From positions 1 through 64,000 of the forward strand of contig JADKBU010000007.1 of the NCBI GenBank assembly GCA_016714935.1: 64,000 nucleotides of DNA. Direction: 5' to 3'. This document shows, piece after piece, positions 52,742-60,689 of the stretch (position 1 is its first letter; each line of letters opens with the position of its first letter). The translations under genes and the position numbers were made by a program. The notes beneath the pieces are model-generated. The model saw only the letters and a list, made by a program, of their open reading frames with translations, was not told the origin of the DNA and did not search any database. This stretch comes from Candidatus Accumulibacter propinquus (GTDB taxonomy: Bacteria > Pseudomonadota > Gammaproteobacteria > Burkholderiales > Rhodocyclaceae).

Positions 52742-54613
52742 CTACTTCGGCGCGTAACGAACACCGACGAAGACGTTCGCCCCGGCGGTGGCATAATTGT
52801 CGGCAGTCTCGTAATACTTGTCGAAAATGTTGTTGGCGCGTGCAAAGAATACCCAGTCGCGCTGCAGACGGTAGTCGGCATAGAGGTTGACCAGACCATA
52901 GCCGCCGAGTCGGACACGATTGGCCGGATCCTCGTAGCGGTTGCCCACCAGTTGCCACTCGCCACGCAGTTCCCAGTTGCCGAAGGTGCGGCTGAGGTAG
53001 CTGCTCATCTGCTGATCGGCACGGCGTGCCAGCCGATTGCCCTTGTTGGGCCCATTCTCCTCGTTACGCGGATCGAGAAAATCGACGGCAACCCCGCCTG
53101 CCCACTCCGTGAAGCGCCCATCGTAGGTCAACGTGACACCGCGTAGCAACGCCTGGCTGACGTTCACCGGCGCGAAGGTCGGTGGCCGAAACTCGATCAG
53201 ATCGCTCACCTCATTATTGAAAATGACCGCCGAAGCACGATGGCCGCCCTGCTCCCAGTTGACGCCAAGCTCGGTGTTCCTGGCCCTCTCGGGTTTCAGA
53301 TCGGGATTGCCGCCGGCAAAGAAGAAACTGGCGGGAAAGTAGAGCTCGTTGAAGGTCGGCGCGCGGAATGCCGTCCCATAGGCGATGTGCGCACGCCATT
53401 GCGGTGTGAATTGGTAGCCATAGGATGCCGAACCGGTGGTTTCTCCGCCGAACTGCGAATTGTTGTCACGCCGCAAGTTGAGCTGCAACCGGTGTTTATC
53501 GAGGTTGCCGTTCCAGCCGGCAAGCCAGGACCCAATCGTGCGCTCGCTGACCGTATACGCGGTGCTGCCGGAAACCCTTTGCTTGGTGTACTCGGCCGCC
53601 AGCAGCGCCTCGCCCACCGGAAGCCGGAAGTCATTCTGCCACGACAGCAGGTCCATATCGGTGCGGAAGGTAGCGTCTCTGACATTACCTACATAGTCCT
53701 TGCTGGCGTCGGTACTGCGACCGAGGCGCAAGGTGCTGGTCCACGCCGAATGCAGACGGTTGCGCGAGTAAATCGAGTAGGAGCCGACGCTCTGGTCGCT
53801 GCTGTAGTTCTGCGCCGCCCCCAACGCACTGAAGTCATTGGCGTCGTAGCGGTTGGTGCCGCTGCTCGCCAGCAGATTCACCCCGATCTCCTGACCACTT
53901 GCCGGGCGAACGGAAAAGTTGGCACTCAGATTCTTGTTGTAGTAGCCATCGCGGTCGCGATTGTAGGACGCGTTCCGCCTGTTGTTGCTGGCGTTGAAGC
54001 CGTCGGTGTCGAGATAGCCGGCTTGCACACTATAGGAAACGACATCCGTTCCCCCGGCAACGCCGACGCTGGTATCGGTCGTATTGTATGAGCCGTAACC
54101 ACTACTGGCATTCAAACGCGTCGGGCCTTCGCCGCCGCGGGTGAAGATCTGGATCACACCACCGATGGCGTCGGCCCCGTAGAGCGACGACGCCGGGCCA
54201 CGCAGGATTTCGACGCGCTCGATCTGGTCCAGCGGAATGCGCGACAATGCCGCGCTACCGGTGGTTGCTGAGCCGATGCGCTGCCCATCGATCAACACGA
54301 TCGATTGATTGGTGCTGGCGCCACGGATGAAGACACCACTGTTGGTGCCGGCACCGCCGTTGGCCACATACTGGATTCCCGGTTGGCGGGCCAGCAACTG
54401 CGCCAGTGTAGACTCCCCGGCCTGATCGATTTCGGCGCGGGTAATGACCGAGACATCACTGGTCAACTCATTGCTGCGTGTCGCCTGACGGGTCGCCGTG
54501 ACGACAACCGAATCGAGTTGCTGATCGGCGGCATGCGGCGCAGTCGAGAACAAGGCAGCGATGGTTGCGGCGAGCGTCGCGGTCGCAGCGGCGCACGATG
54601 GGTTTGGATACAT
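52742..54613 (-). CDS. btuB: TonB-dependent outer-membrane cobalamin receptor BtuB
   Basis: The 623-residue receptor has a signal peptide ending PHAAD, a TonB box (DSVVVTATR), a plug (VSVITRAEIDQAGESTLAQL, RGASTNQSIVLIDGQRIGS, RVEILRGPASSLYGADAIGG) and a 22-strand barrel ending in GANVFVGVRYAPK, which lacks a terminal aromatic residue. The start at 54613 has GGGAG. A cobalamin riboswitch lies immediately upstream, so the vitamin represses expression. Among homologues this is a BtuB-like and not siderophore-type receptor. Confidence 0.94.
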   Translation of the reverse strand: MYPNPSCAAATATLAATIAALFSTAPHAADQQLDSVVVTATRQATRSNELTSDVSVITRAEIDQAGESTLAQLLARQPGIQYVANGGAGTNSGVFIRGASTNQSIVLIDGQRIGSATTGSAALSRIPLDQIERVEILRGPASSLYGADAIGGVIQIFTRGGEGPTRLNASSGYGSYNTTDTSVGVAGGTDVVSYSVQAGYLDTDGFNASNNRRNASYNRDRDGYYNKNLSANFSVRPASGQEIGVNLLASSGTNRYDANDFSALGAAQNYSSDQSVGSYSIYSRNRLHSAWTSTLRLGRSTDASKDYVGNVRDATFRTDMDLLSWQNDFRLPVGEALLAAEYTKQRVSGSTAYTVSERTIGSWLAGWNGNLDKHRLQLNLRRDNNSQFGGETTGSASYGYQFTPQWRAHIAYGTAFRAPTFNELYFPASFFFAGGNPDLKPERARNTELGVNWEQGGHRASAVIFNNEVSDLIEFRPPTFAPVNVSQALLRGVTLTYDGRFTEWAGGVAVDFLDPRNEENGPNKGNRLARRADQQMSSYLSRTFGNWELRGEWQLVGNRYEDPANRVRLGGYGLVNLYADYRLQRDWVFFARANNIFDKYYETADNYATAGANVFVGVRYAPK

Positions 54614-54749
54614 GACGGATTTCTCCCTGTTGCCGGTCAGCGTCCCCGCAAGCCGGCGAGCCATAAATTCGGACTTGCGCGAGGGAGAACAGGCGCACAA
54701 GCGGCGAGCGTTCCGTGCCCGCTTCCCCGCGGCACTTCCGTCCAGTAGT

Positions 54750-54940
54750 GTGCGAAGGCCGGTATCCGGGCTCGCAAGTCTTGACATGTCGCCTTCCCAG
54801 GCTTCCGCCCAGTGGCATTTCGACACGCCCACACTCGCTTACCGTTGCGGGGGCAGCACAGGCATGGTGTTTGATGAACACACACGCACCTGTTTCCCGT
54901 TTAACCGCGGCAGCGAAGCTGCGCAGCGGCACCTTGCACG
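54750..54940 (-). ncRNA. cobalamin riboswitch
   Basis: On the minus strand, read downward, the conserved elements occur in order: GGTGCC near 54935, CAGGTG, GCCTGTGCTGCCCCCGCAAC with GGTAAGCGAG (54830-54865), CCACTGGGC, GGGAAGGCG and the B12 box AGCCCGGATACCGGCC (about 54757-54772). This is the standard adenosylcobalamin aptamer. About 140 bases of expression platform separate it from btuB. When B12 is bound, translation or elongation of btuBCD should be blocked. Confidence 0.93.
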
Positions 54941-55063
54941 ATCTTCCGCAGCCCGAGGTCTGCGAAAGGACGCATTATAGCTCGCCCACACCGTGCCGAT
55001 TGAAGTTCGCCACCAAATGCGCCGTGCACGCAACAAACCTGATCCCTGTGCGTCGCTTACACC

Positions 55064-55093
55064 TTGACCGGACGGCCATGTTGAATCTATAGT
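55064..55093 (+). promoter_or_regulatory. promoter of zapB-zapA, probably leaderless
   Basis: TTGACC (55064-55069, 5/6) and TATAGT (55088-55093, 5/6) are 18 bases apart. The -10 ends seven bases before the zapB ATG (55101) and no ribosome site lies between, so transcription should start at or next to the A of the ATG. Confidence 0.65.
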
Positions 55094-55100
55094 CTGGCCC

Positions 55101-55301
55101 ATGCTGAATGAACTGAACACACTCGAGAGCAAGATCTCCCAGGTGGTCGCGCTGTGCCACAGCCTGCGCACCGAAAATGACGGACTCCGCGAGCAACTCG
55201 CGGCGACTGAAGCCGAGAACGAGCGCCTCGCTGAACGCATGGCCGCAGCCCGTTCCCGGATCGAACAACTGGCCGAACTACTGCCCGAATTCAAGGCCTG
55301 A
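55101..55301 (+). CDS. zapB: ZapB-like small coiled-coil protein (TIGR02449 type)
   Basis: The 66-residue protein is almost wholly heptad repeat (LNELNTLESKISQVVALCHS, then LREQLAATEAENERLAERMA). It immediately precedes zapA, the usual beta/gammaproteobacterial arrangement. ZapB links ZapA-bundled FtsZ in the Z-ring. It has no ribosome site and probably starts at the 5' end of its transcript. One Cys (C19) sits in the helix. Confidence 0.85.
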   Translation: MLNELNTLESKISQVVALCHSLRTENDGLREQLAATEAENERLAERMAAARSRIEQLAELLPEFKA

Positions 55302-55314
55302 AAATTCTTACCTG

Positions 55315-55647
55315 ATGCCCAACGAAACCAATTTTCTCGACATCACCCTGCTTGGCAAGGAATATCGTGTTGCCTGTCCACCTGATCAACACGCGGCGTT
55401 GCTGAACGCGGCGGCCTATGTTGATGGCAAGATGCGCGACATCGCCGAGAAGACGAAGAGCAATCTAGCCGAGCGAATTGCAGTCATGACGGCACTCAAC
55501 ATCGCCCACGAGCACCTCGGGCTCAATCAGGAGGCAGCACAACAGAATCAGAAAAATGAATTCGAATTAGGGCTGGACATGGACGCCGTTAAGCGTAGAA
55601 TCTTTTCCATGGAGGCAGAGTTGGAGTCGGTGCTGAAAGCTGAATAG
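55315..55647 (+). CDS. zapA: cell division protein ZapA
   Basis: The 110-residue protein begins with the ZapA beta-hairpin (FLDITLLGKEYRVACPPDQH) and continues into the long dimer helix with AERIAVMTALNIAHEHL. It promotes FtsZ bundling. It starts 13 bases after zapB, with only a weak ribosome site (CTTACCTG), so translation may depend on zapB. 6S RNA follows 30 bases after its stop, a conserved arrangement. Confidence 0.95.
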   Translation: MPNETNFLDITLLGKEYRVACPPDQHAALLNAAAYVDGKMRDIAEKTKSNLAERIAVMTALNIAHEHLGLNQEAAQQNQKNEFELGLDMDAVKRRIFSMEAELESVLKAE

Positions 55648-55677
55648 AGTATGGCATCGCTGTTTTTGGCTTCCAAG

Positions 55678-55860
55678 AGAGTTCCCTGCGGTGTTTGTTA
55701 AGGTCATAAATTCCTTGAACCAATGTAGATTGGCATTGGTTGCGGACCATAGAAACCGCTGTTGTGTGCACCCCCAGTCGGGAGTACCTGATGCGGAAGG
55801 GAAGTGACCTAACTGAACCCAGGTTCAGGATGCCGGCCTGACGGCACTCGCGGGGACAAG
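55678..55860 (+). ncRNA. ssrS: 6S RNA (SsrS)
   Basis: The 183-base span matches the 6S position and form. The ends close with GTTCCC-U-GCG-GUG (55681-55693) against CAC-U-CGC-GGGGAC (about 55845-55857). A central bubble and the typical 3' half AACTGAACCCAGGTTCAGGA, GGCCTGACGGCACTCG resemble E. coli 6S. It lies just downstream of zapA and is followed by a strong terminator. It binds sigma70 RNA polymerase in stationary phase. Ends are approximate. Confidence 0.85.
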
Positions 55861-55867
55861 ATTCAAA

Positions 55868-55897
55868 AGCGCGGAACTTCGGTTCCGCGCTTTTTTT
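55868..55897 (+). terminator. rho-independent terminator after 6S RNA
   Basis: AGCGCGGAAC, loop TTCG, then GTTCCGCGCT gives a perfect 10-bp stem with a stable UUCG tetraloop, followed by seven T in all. It is the best intrinsic terminator in the window. Confidence 0.95.
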
Positions 55898-56024
55898 GTC
55901 CCCGTTTCTGCTGGTATCCCAATTCCGGAAATCCCGAAGAACCATCCTTGGTTCGAGGTGGTTCCGGGCCTTGCTCCCGCTGCCGGCTCCGATGCTGACC
56001 GGCAGAATGGTCACAGACCAGCGT

Positions 56025-56960
56025 TCAGCCAGGAGCCGCGAGCAGGAAATCCTGGACCATGCGCACCTGCGATTCCTCTAGGAACATCGGTGCATGGCCA
56101 ACGTCCGGCACCTCGACGAGTTTCGCCTGTGGCCCTCTGGTGGTCATCTCGACCGCCGTGGCATGCAAGAGGATGTCCGACTGGGCGCCGCGAAGCACCA
56201 TCGTCGGGCAACGAATGGCATCGTACATGGGCCACAGACTGACTTCCTTGGCTTCCAGGAAAGCCTTCTGGTAAGGCGCGGCGATGGCCCGGTCGTAGCT
56301 CATCTCGAAACCGCCACCCGGCTTCGGGCGCGTTCCGACCACGGTCATGTAGCGCCATTGCGCATCGGTAAGCTTGCCGAAGGGTGCACAGACGAGACGC
56401 ACATAGGCTTCGGCCTCGGCGAGGTCTGCGAAATCCGGCGCCTTGCCGAGATATTCACCAATCCTTTGCAGCGCGTCGAGGGCGATCAGCGGCCCAACAT
56501 CGTTGAGCACCATGCGACTGATCGGCGAGCCCGGAAGGCTCGCGAGAAACATGCCAATCAGCCCACCCATCGAGGTCCCAAGCCAGTGCACCGAATCCAC
56601 ACCAAGGCGCGCGATCAATACCATCATGTCGTTGGCGTAGGTCGGCAAGGCGTAGTCGTCGGAAAAGAACAGGCGATCACTGCGCCCACGCCCCACCACA
56701 TCCGGACAAACAACCCGATAGTCGCAGGCCAGCGCATTGGCCAGAACGTCGAAGTCACGCCCGTTGCGAGTCAGGCCGTGTACACAGACCAGCACGCGTT
56801 CATTCGCCGGATCGCCCCACTCAGTGTAGGCCATGCGGTGCAACCCATGCGGGCCCAGGCACGACACCGATCCTTCGCGCATCGCCTGCAGGCGGCAGCC
56901 GGCCTCTTGCCCGCGCCGCGCGCTGACCACCAGTTCCTCGAAATCCTTGAGTATCGCCAT
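56025..56960 (-). CDS. alpha/beta hydrolase
   Basis: The 311-residue hydrolase has the oxyanion turn CVHGLTRNGRDFD, nucleophile elbow HWLGTSMGGLIGM (GxSxG), acid region LRGAQSDILLHA and the His in VPDVGHAPMFLEE, so the triad is complete. The first 35 residues (MAILKDFEELVV...) precede the fold. AAAGGG lies before the ATG at 56960; internal ATGs are possible. Substrate unknown, with family members acting on esters or carboxylic thioesters. Confidence 0.88.
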   Translation of the reverse strand: MAILKDFEELVVSARRGQEAGCRLQAMREGSVSCLGPHGLHRMAYTEWGDPANERVLVCVHGLTRNGRDFDVLANALACDYRVVCPDVVGRGRSDRLFFSDDYALPTYANDMMVLIARLGVDSVHWLGTSMGGLIGMFLASLPGSPISRMVLNDVGPLIALDALQRIGEYLGKAPDFADLAEAEAYVRLVCAPFGKLTDAQWRYMTVVGTRPKPGGGFEMSYDRAIAAPYQKAFLEAKEVSLWPMYDAIRCPTMVLRGAQSDILLHATAVEMTTRGPQAKLVEVPDVGHAPMFLEESQVRMVQDFLLAAPG

Positions 56961-57102
56961 GATTAAGCCCTTTGATCGTTCAACTTCGGTTCATCAGAGT
57001 ATCCCGAGTATCCCCGGATCCGGTGAAGGAAGTCAATCGCCGACACCCCACGCCAAGACCGGGAACCCCGGCAGCGACGCCCGTCATGGCACGCTGGACT
57101 GT

Positions 57103-57714
57103 TCAGGCGCGTTTCCGCCCGCTGATCATCGCGCGCACGAGGTTTTCGCGATGCAGGAGACTCTCCCAAACCACCCCGAGCAGATGTCCGGCGACCAGCA
57201 ACAGTGTGCAGTTGGTCGCTGCCTCGTGCGCTTCCTTGATGGCGTCGATCGTTGCGTCACTGCTCTCGACCAGCAGCGCAGCCAGCGGTCCCATTGCCTT
57301 GTCCGCGCCGTACAGTGCCAGACCGGTGACAATGGTTGCGGCCAGACTCAGCAGCAGAGCGACGATCATCGCGCCACCGGCCGGGTTATGCCCCAGGTAG
57401 CGTGCGGCGCGCAGGGTCAGCGCGTCCTTGAGATAGCCGAAGCTCTCGCGCGGGCCACGCACGAAATCGCTGAAGCGGGCATGGCGTGGGCCGACGAAAC
57501 CCCAGACCACCCGCCAGAGCAACAAGCCGGCAATCAGATAACCGGCCCAAACATGTACAAGTTGCAGCCACTCACCGCTCAGGCGGTCCTGGAGTGCTTC
57601 GAACAACTCACCCTCGGAGAGGTAGGCCGCGCAGAAACTGATGACCAAGGTCCAATGAAACACGCGGACCAGCGGATCCCAGACCGGAATCTCGGGCAAA
57701 TCGATAGCACTCAT
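57103..57714 (-). CDS. cytochrome b (Ni/Fe-hydrogenase b-type / b561-like)
   Basis: The 203-residue membrane cytochrome has four helices with heme His in VFHWTLVISFCAAYL, LVHVWAGYLIAGLLLWRVVW and LLVAGHLLGVVWESLLHREN. It fits the cytochrome b/b6 domain family that pairs with PepSY or soluble c-type proteins. The ATG at 57714 begins MSAIDLPEIPVWDPLVR, the family start. The PepSY gene is 75 bases upstream on the same strand, so the two are likely co-transcribed. Confidence 0.92.
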   Translation of the reverse strand: MSAIDLPEIPVWDPLVRVFHWTLVISFCAAYLSEGELFEALQDRLSGEWLQLVHVWAGYLIAGLLLWRVVWGFVGPRHARFSDFVRGPRESFGYLKDALTLRAARYLGHNPAGGAMIVALLLSLAATIVTGLALYGADKAMGPLAALLVESSDATIDAIKEAHEAATNCTLLLVAGHLLGVVWESLLHRENLVRAMISGRKRA

Positions 57715-57789
57715 GGCTTGTTCTGGTAGTACCTCCCCGCCGACGGCAGAGAGGGAGGTCAATCGATCAGGCGTTAGTTGCCTGGCGGA

Positions 57790-58101
57790 TTACTTGCTGT
57801 CTGCGGCAACCAGCGCCCCGGTACTGATCTCGTAGTGTACCTCCCACTTCTTGCCGTCGCTGCCGTTGATCTTCACTTCCCAGGTCTTCTTGCCCTTCTT
57901 GGTGTCTTCGTAGGCCTTGGTGACTTCGCCCGGATGCGCCTTGAGCGCCATCTCGACGGCCTGCTCCTTGGTGATGGTCTGTACGGGAGCCGCCACGGTG
58001 GCGGGAGGTGCGTTCTTGGCGTCGGCAGCAAAGGCGGTGCCGGCAAAGGCACTGGCCAGCACCAACAGGGCAGCGGCGCGAAAAGTGCTCGTCTTGTTCA
58101 T
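57790..58101 (-). CDS. PepSY domain periplasmic protein
   Basis: The 103-residue protein has a signal peptide (MNKTSTFRAAALLVLASAFA) and one PepSY domain: ITKEQAVEMALKAHPGEVTK, then WEVKINGSDGKKWEVHYEIS. PepSY proteins inhibit proteases or bind metals or heme. A tandem CTTAAG-type site about 100 bases upstream suggests two-component control. It leads the PepSY-cytochrome b transcript. Confidence 0.9.
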   Translation of the reverse strand: MNKTSTFRAAALLVLASAFAGTAFAADAKNAPPATVAAPVQTITKEQAVEMALKAHPGEVTKAYEDTKKGKKTWEVKINGSDGKKWEVHYEISTGALVAADSK

Positions 58102-58198
58102 TCGTAATGTCTTTCAGTAATACTGCAGGGTGGGAACCGTGGCCATGCTGCTCCGGTCGTCGTTCCGGGCCAGCACAGTGCCACTCTAACCTGCCATC

Positions 58199-58215
58199 CT
58201 TAAGGCAATCTTAGT
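58199..58215 (-). promoter_or_regulatory. PmrA/QseB-like tandem site ACTAAG-N5-CTTAAG
   Basis: On the minus strand ACTAAG-ATTGC-CTTAAG matches the tandem YTTAAG-N5-YTTAAG binding pattern of PmrA-type response regulators, with mismatches confined to the first half-site. It lies about 98 bases before the PepSY start. No regulator gene is in the window. Confidence 0.45.
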
Positions 58216-58294
58216 CGCCCGACAGATCCTGACCACGCTTCGGCGAACGCCCCCGTGTCACCAACGGATCGACGCTGCGCACGGCCGGACCGGA

Positions 58295-59305
58295 TCACAC
58301 CCCCGGCTGCAGCACCACCGTTACCTCGACTTTGCGCCCTGCCCTGAGCACTTCCAAAGGCACACTGTCACCGATGCGGTGTTCGTCGAGGCGAGCGAGC
58401 AGTTTGCCAACCGAGTCCACCGGCTTGCCATCGACTGCGGTAATCACGTCACCCGGCACGATGCCGCCATCCGGGGAGAGCGTGGCCCCCTTGAGCCCGA
58501 CGATGTCCGCGGCAGAACCAGGGGCGACACGCAGGATGACCACGCCTTCGACCCCCATCAGCCTCTTCAGACGGGTGTTGAGACCCTCGTCCCCTTCAAT
58601 GCCCACGACCGGTCGTACATACTTGCCACCGGCAATCAGTTGCGGCACGACGCGATTCACCGTATCAACGGGGACGGCAAAGCCAATCCCGGCGCTTGCA
58701 CCACTGGGACTGTAGATTGCCGTGTTGATGCCGATCAGTCGCCCCGCCGAGTCGAGCAGCGGCCCCCCCGAATTGCCGGGGTTGATCGCGGCGTCGGTCT
58801 GGATCAGATGCTCTATCGTGCCACCCTTCTCGCCGCCCAGGGAGCGGTCGAGGGCCGAAATGATGCCAGTCGTGAGGGTCCAGTCGAGACCAAACGGATT
58901 GCCGATGGCAAACACCTTCTGCCCGACCTTCAGATCGGCGCTGCGACCAATCGGGACCGCCGGCGGCCGCCTGAAACCGACGCCGATTCTGAGGACGGCA
59001 ATATCGTGTGCTGGCGAAACCCCTGCCAGCAACGCCTGGTAACTGCGTCCGTCGGCGAGTTTGACTGACGCTTCGCTGGCGTTCTCGATGACGTGATAGT
59101 TGGTGATCACATGTCCCGCAGCGTCCCAGATAAACCCTGAGCCGGCACCACGTGGCACCGTAAACACGTTACGTGTCCAGTAATCCCTGACCTGCGCCTT
59201 GGTCGTGATGAACACCACCGAATCGCGAGCGTGTTCGAACAACTCGATGTGGTGATCAGGACAATCGCTCGCCTTATCCGGGGCCGGCAGAGTGGACGCG
59301 GGCAC
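58295..59305 (-). CDS. S1C trypsin-like protease with one PDZ domain, no signal peptide
   Basis: The 336-residue HtrA-type protease has catalytic His in VITNYHVIENA, Asp in PAHDIAVLRIG and Ser in GNSGGPLLDS, then one PDZ domain (about 235-330). The start is GTG at 59305, within the cbpM coding region, overlapping it by 32 bases. An in-frame TGA eight codons upstream (59327-59329) rules out an upstream signal peptide, and the N-terminus (MPASTLPAPDKASDCPDHH) is not one. Normal DegP-type enzymes are exported; this one should stay in the cytoplasm. It is last in the cbpA-cbpM-protease run. Confidence 0.9.
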   Translation of the reverse strand: MPASTLPAPDKASDCPDHHIELFEHARDSVVFITTKAQVRDYWTRNVFTVPRGAGSGFIWDAAGHVITNYHVIENASEASVKLADGRSYQALLAGVSPAHDIAVLRIGVGFRRPPAVPIGRSADLKVGQKVFAIGNPFGLDWTLTTGIISALDRSLGGEKGGTIEHLIQTDAAINPGNSGGPLLDSAGRLIGINTAIYSPSGASAGIGFAVPVDTVNRVVPQLIAGGKYVRPVVGIEGDEGLNTRLKRLMGVEGVVILRVAPGSAADIVGLKGATLSPDGGIVPGDVITAVDGKPVDSVGKLLARLDEHRIGDSVPLEVLRAGRKVEVTVVLQPGV

Positions 59306-59582
59306 GCAGGTCGTCGAGTTCTTCCATCAAATCCGCCACCAGTGCCGCCAGTTCCGGTACCGCCTCGAAATCGCGTTCCAGTTGTCGCATGCGTCGCGCG
59401 CGCCGCAGGCTGGGGCTGGAAAAACACCACACACCGGCGACGCTCTCGGCGTGCGGGAACAGCCCCTCCTCGATATGGCGCAGCAGCCACGAGGGTTCGA
59501 CGGTACACGCGGCGGCCAGCTGTTCCAGGGTCAGCCAGCTATTCTCCATCAGGCTGCCGATCAGGATCTCCTCGTCACGCAT
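59274..59582 (-). CDS. cbpM: chaperone modulator CbpM
   Basis: The 102-residue MerR-fold-like protein binds the J-domain of CbpA and inhibits it. WLTLEQLAAACTVEPSWLLRHIEEGLFP is the helix-turn-helix-like start (given here as the region of residues 16-43), and a C-terminal helix (LVADLMEELDDLRARV) follows. It starts three bases after cbpA and overlaps the protease gene by 32 bases, so the three are translationally coupled. Confidence 0.92.
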   Translation of the reverse strand: MRDEEILIGSLMENSWLTLEQLAAACTVEPSWLLRHIEEGLFPHAESVAGVWCFSSPSLRRARRMRQLERDFEAVPELAALVADLMEELDDLRARVHSAGPG

Positions 59583-59585
59583 GGC

Positions 59586-60539
59586 CTAGGTCCTCTCTTG
59601 TTGGCGTGGGTCGAAGGCAAGTTCCCGCGCCATGGTTTCGTACAGGGCGCGTGCTTTCGCCGTGGCAGCTGGCGGCAGTACCACCTGCAAATCGAGCAGC
59701 AGGTCGCCCGGCGGCGTGCCCGGGATACCCTTGCCGCGCACCCGCAATTGCCGCCCGCTCTGCGCGCCCTCGGGGATGCGGACCTTGACACTGCCTTGCG
59801 GCAGGGCGACCGCCACCACCGCGCCCAGGGCCGCCTCCCACGGCGCCACCGGCAGGCTGAGAAAGAGATCGCGCCCTTGCGCGCGGAACCGTGCATGCGG
59901 CCTGAAACGGACTTCCAGCATCAGATCTCCGGCCGCTGCGCCGCCGCTGCCCGGCGCACCCTGGCCGGCCAGGCGGATGATCTGGCCGGCATACACGCCT
60001 TGCGGGATTTTCACGTTCAGCGTACGTGTATCGAGCGTGACGCGCCCTTGCGCGTCAGTCCGCGGCGCTCGCAAGGAAATCTGGCGGGTGGCGCCCGTGA
60101 AAGCGTCTTCGAGGTCCAGTAGCACCTTGGCATGGTGGTCTTCGCCGCGGGCCTGAAAATGTGCTCGCTGGCCTGGTGCAAAGCCGCGCGCGCCACCCAT
60201 GCGACCAAAGAGCTCGGCAAAGAAGTCGGAAAAATCTGCGGCTTCGCCCGGCGCAAAACCGCGCCCCGAAAACTCGAAGCCGGCATCCCAGTCGGGCGGT
60301 GGCTGAAAGTCCTGTCCAGGTTGGTAGCCACGCCCCAACTGGTCGTAAGCGGCTCGTTTCTCGGGGTCGGAGAGCACCGCATTGGCCTCGTTGAGTTCCT
60401 GCATGCGCGCTTCGGCGTCGGCTTCCTTGGAAACATCCGGGTGATACTTGCGCGCCAACTTGCGGAATGCCTTCTTCACCTCCTCCGCCGTGGCCTCGCG
60501 CGGCACCCCGAGAATCTGGTAATAGTCCTTGAATTCCAT
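59586..60539 (-). CDS. cbpA: curved-DNA-binding J-domain co-chaperone CbpA
   Basis: The 317-residue class II DnaJ protein has J-domain residues 1-70 with the HPD motif in RKYHPDVSKEAD, a Gly/Phe-rich linker (about 75-125, GFEFSGRGFAPGEA) and two C-terminal beta-sandwich substrate domains. It lacks the DnaJ zinc finger. It delivers clients to DnaK. It is the first gene of the minus-strand run and is divergent from hsp20-1, with 150 bases shared between them. Confidence 0.95.
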   Translation of the reverse strand: MEFKDYYQILGVPREATAEEVKKAFRKLARKYHPDVSKEADAEARMQELNEANAVLSDPEKRAAYDQLGRGYQPGQDFQPPPDWDAGFEFSGRGFAPGEAADFSDFFAELFGRMGGARGFAPGQRAHFQARGEDHHAKVLLDLEDAFTGATRQISLRAPRTDAQGRVTLDTRTLNVKIPQGVYAGQIIRLAGQGAPGSGGAAAGDLMLEVRFRPHARFRAQGRDLFLSLPVAPWEAALGAVVAVALPQGSVKVRIPEGAQSGRQLRVRGKGIPGTPPGDLLLDLQVVLPPAATAKARALYETMARELAFDPRQQERT

Positions 60540-60607
60540 ACGCGATCCTCAATTTACAACGGTGGTGGCCCAAAGATAGCAAATGCAGACGGGCATCGCC
60601 ATCAGGA

Positions 60608-60637
60608 TATTGAAGTCTATCGAAAGGCCCCCAAATA
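60608..60637 (+). promoter_or_regulatory. sigma32-like heat-shock promoter for the hsp20 pair
   Basis: TTGAAG (60610-60615) and CCCCCAAAT (60628-60636) are 12 bases apart, close to the sigma32 pattern CTTGAA / CCCCAT. It lies about 50 bases before the first Hsp20 gene. The divergent cbpA promoter must share this gap, but I see no clear second copy. Confidence 0.6.
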
Positions 60638-60689
60638 GCAATCGCAGCGCCAGTCTTGGCGCCCCTAACCATCGTAAGGAGGACTGAAC

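Noticed and set aside
55941..55970. GGTTCGAGGTGG resembling a tRNA T-loop
   Set aside because: No acceptor or anticodon stem can be formed around it.
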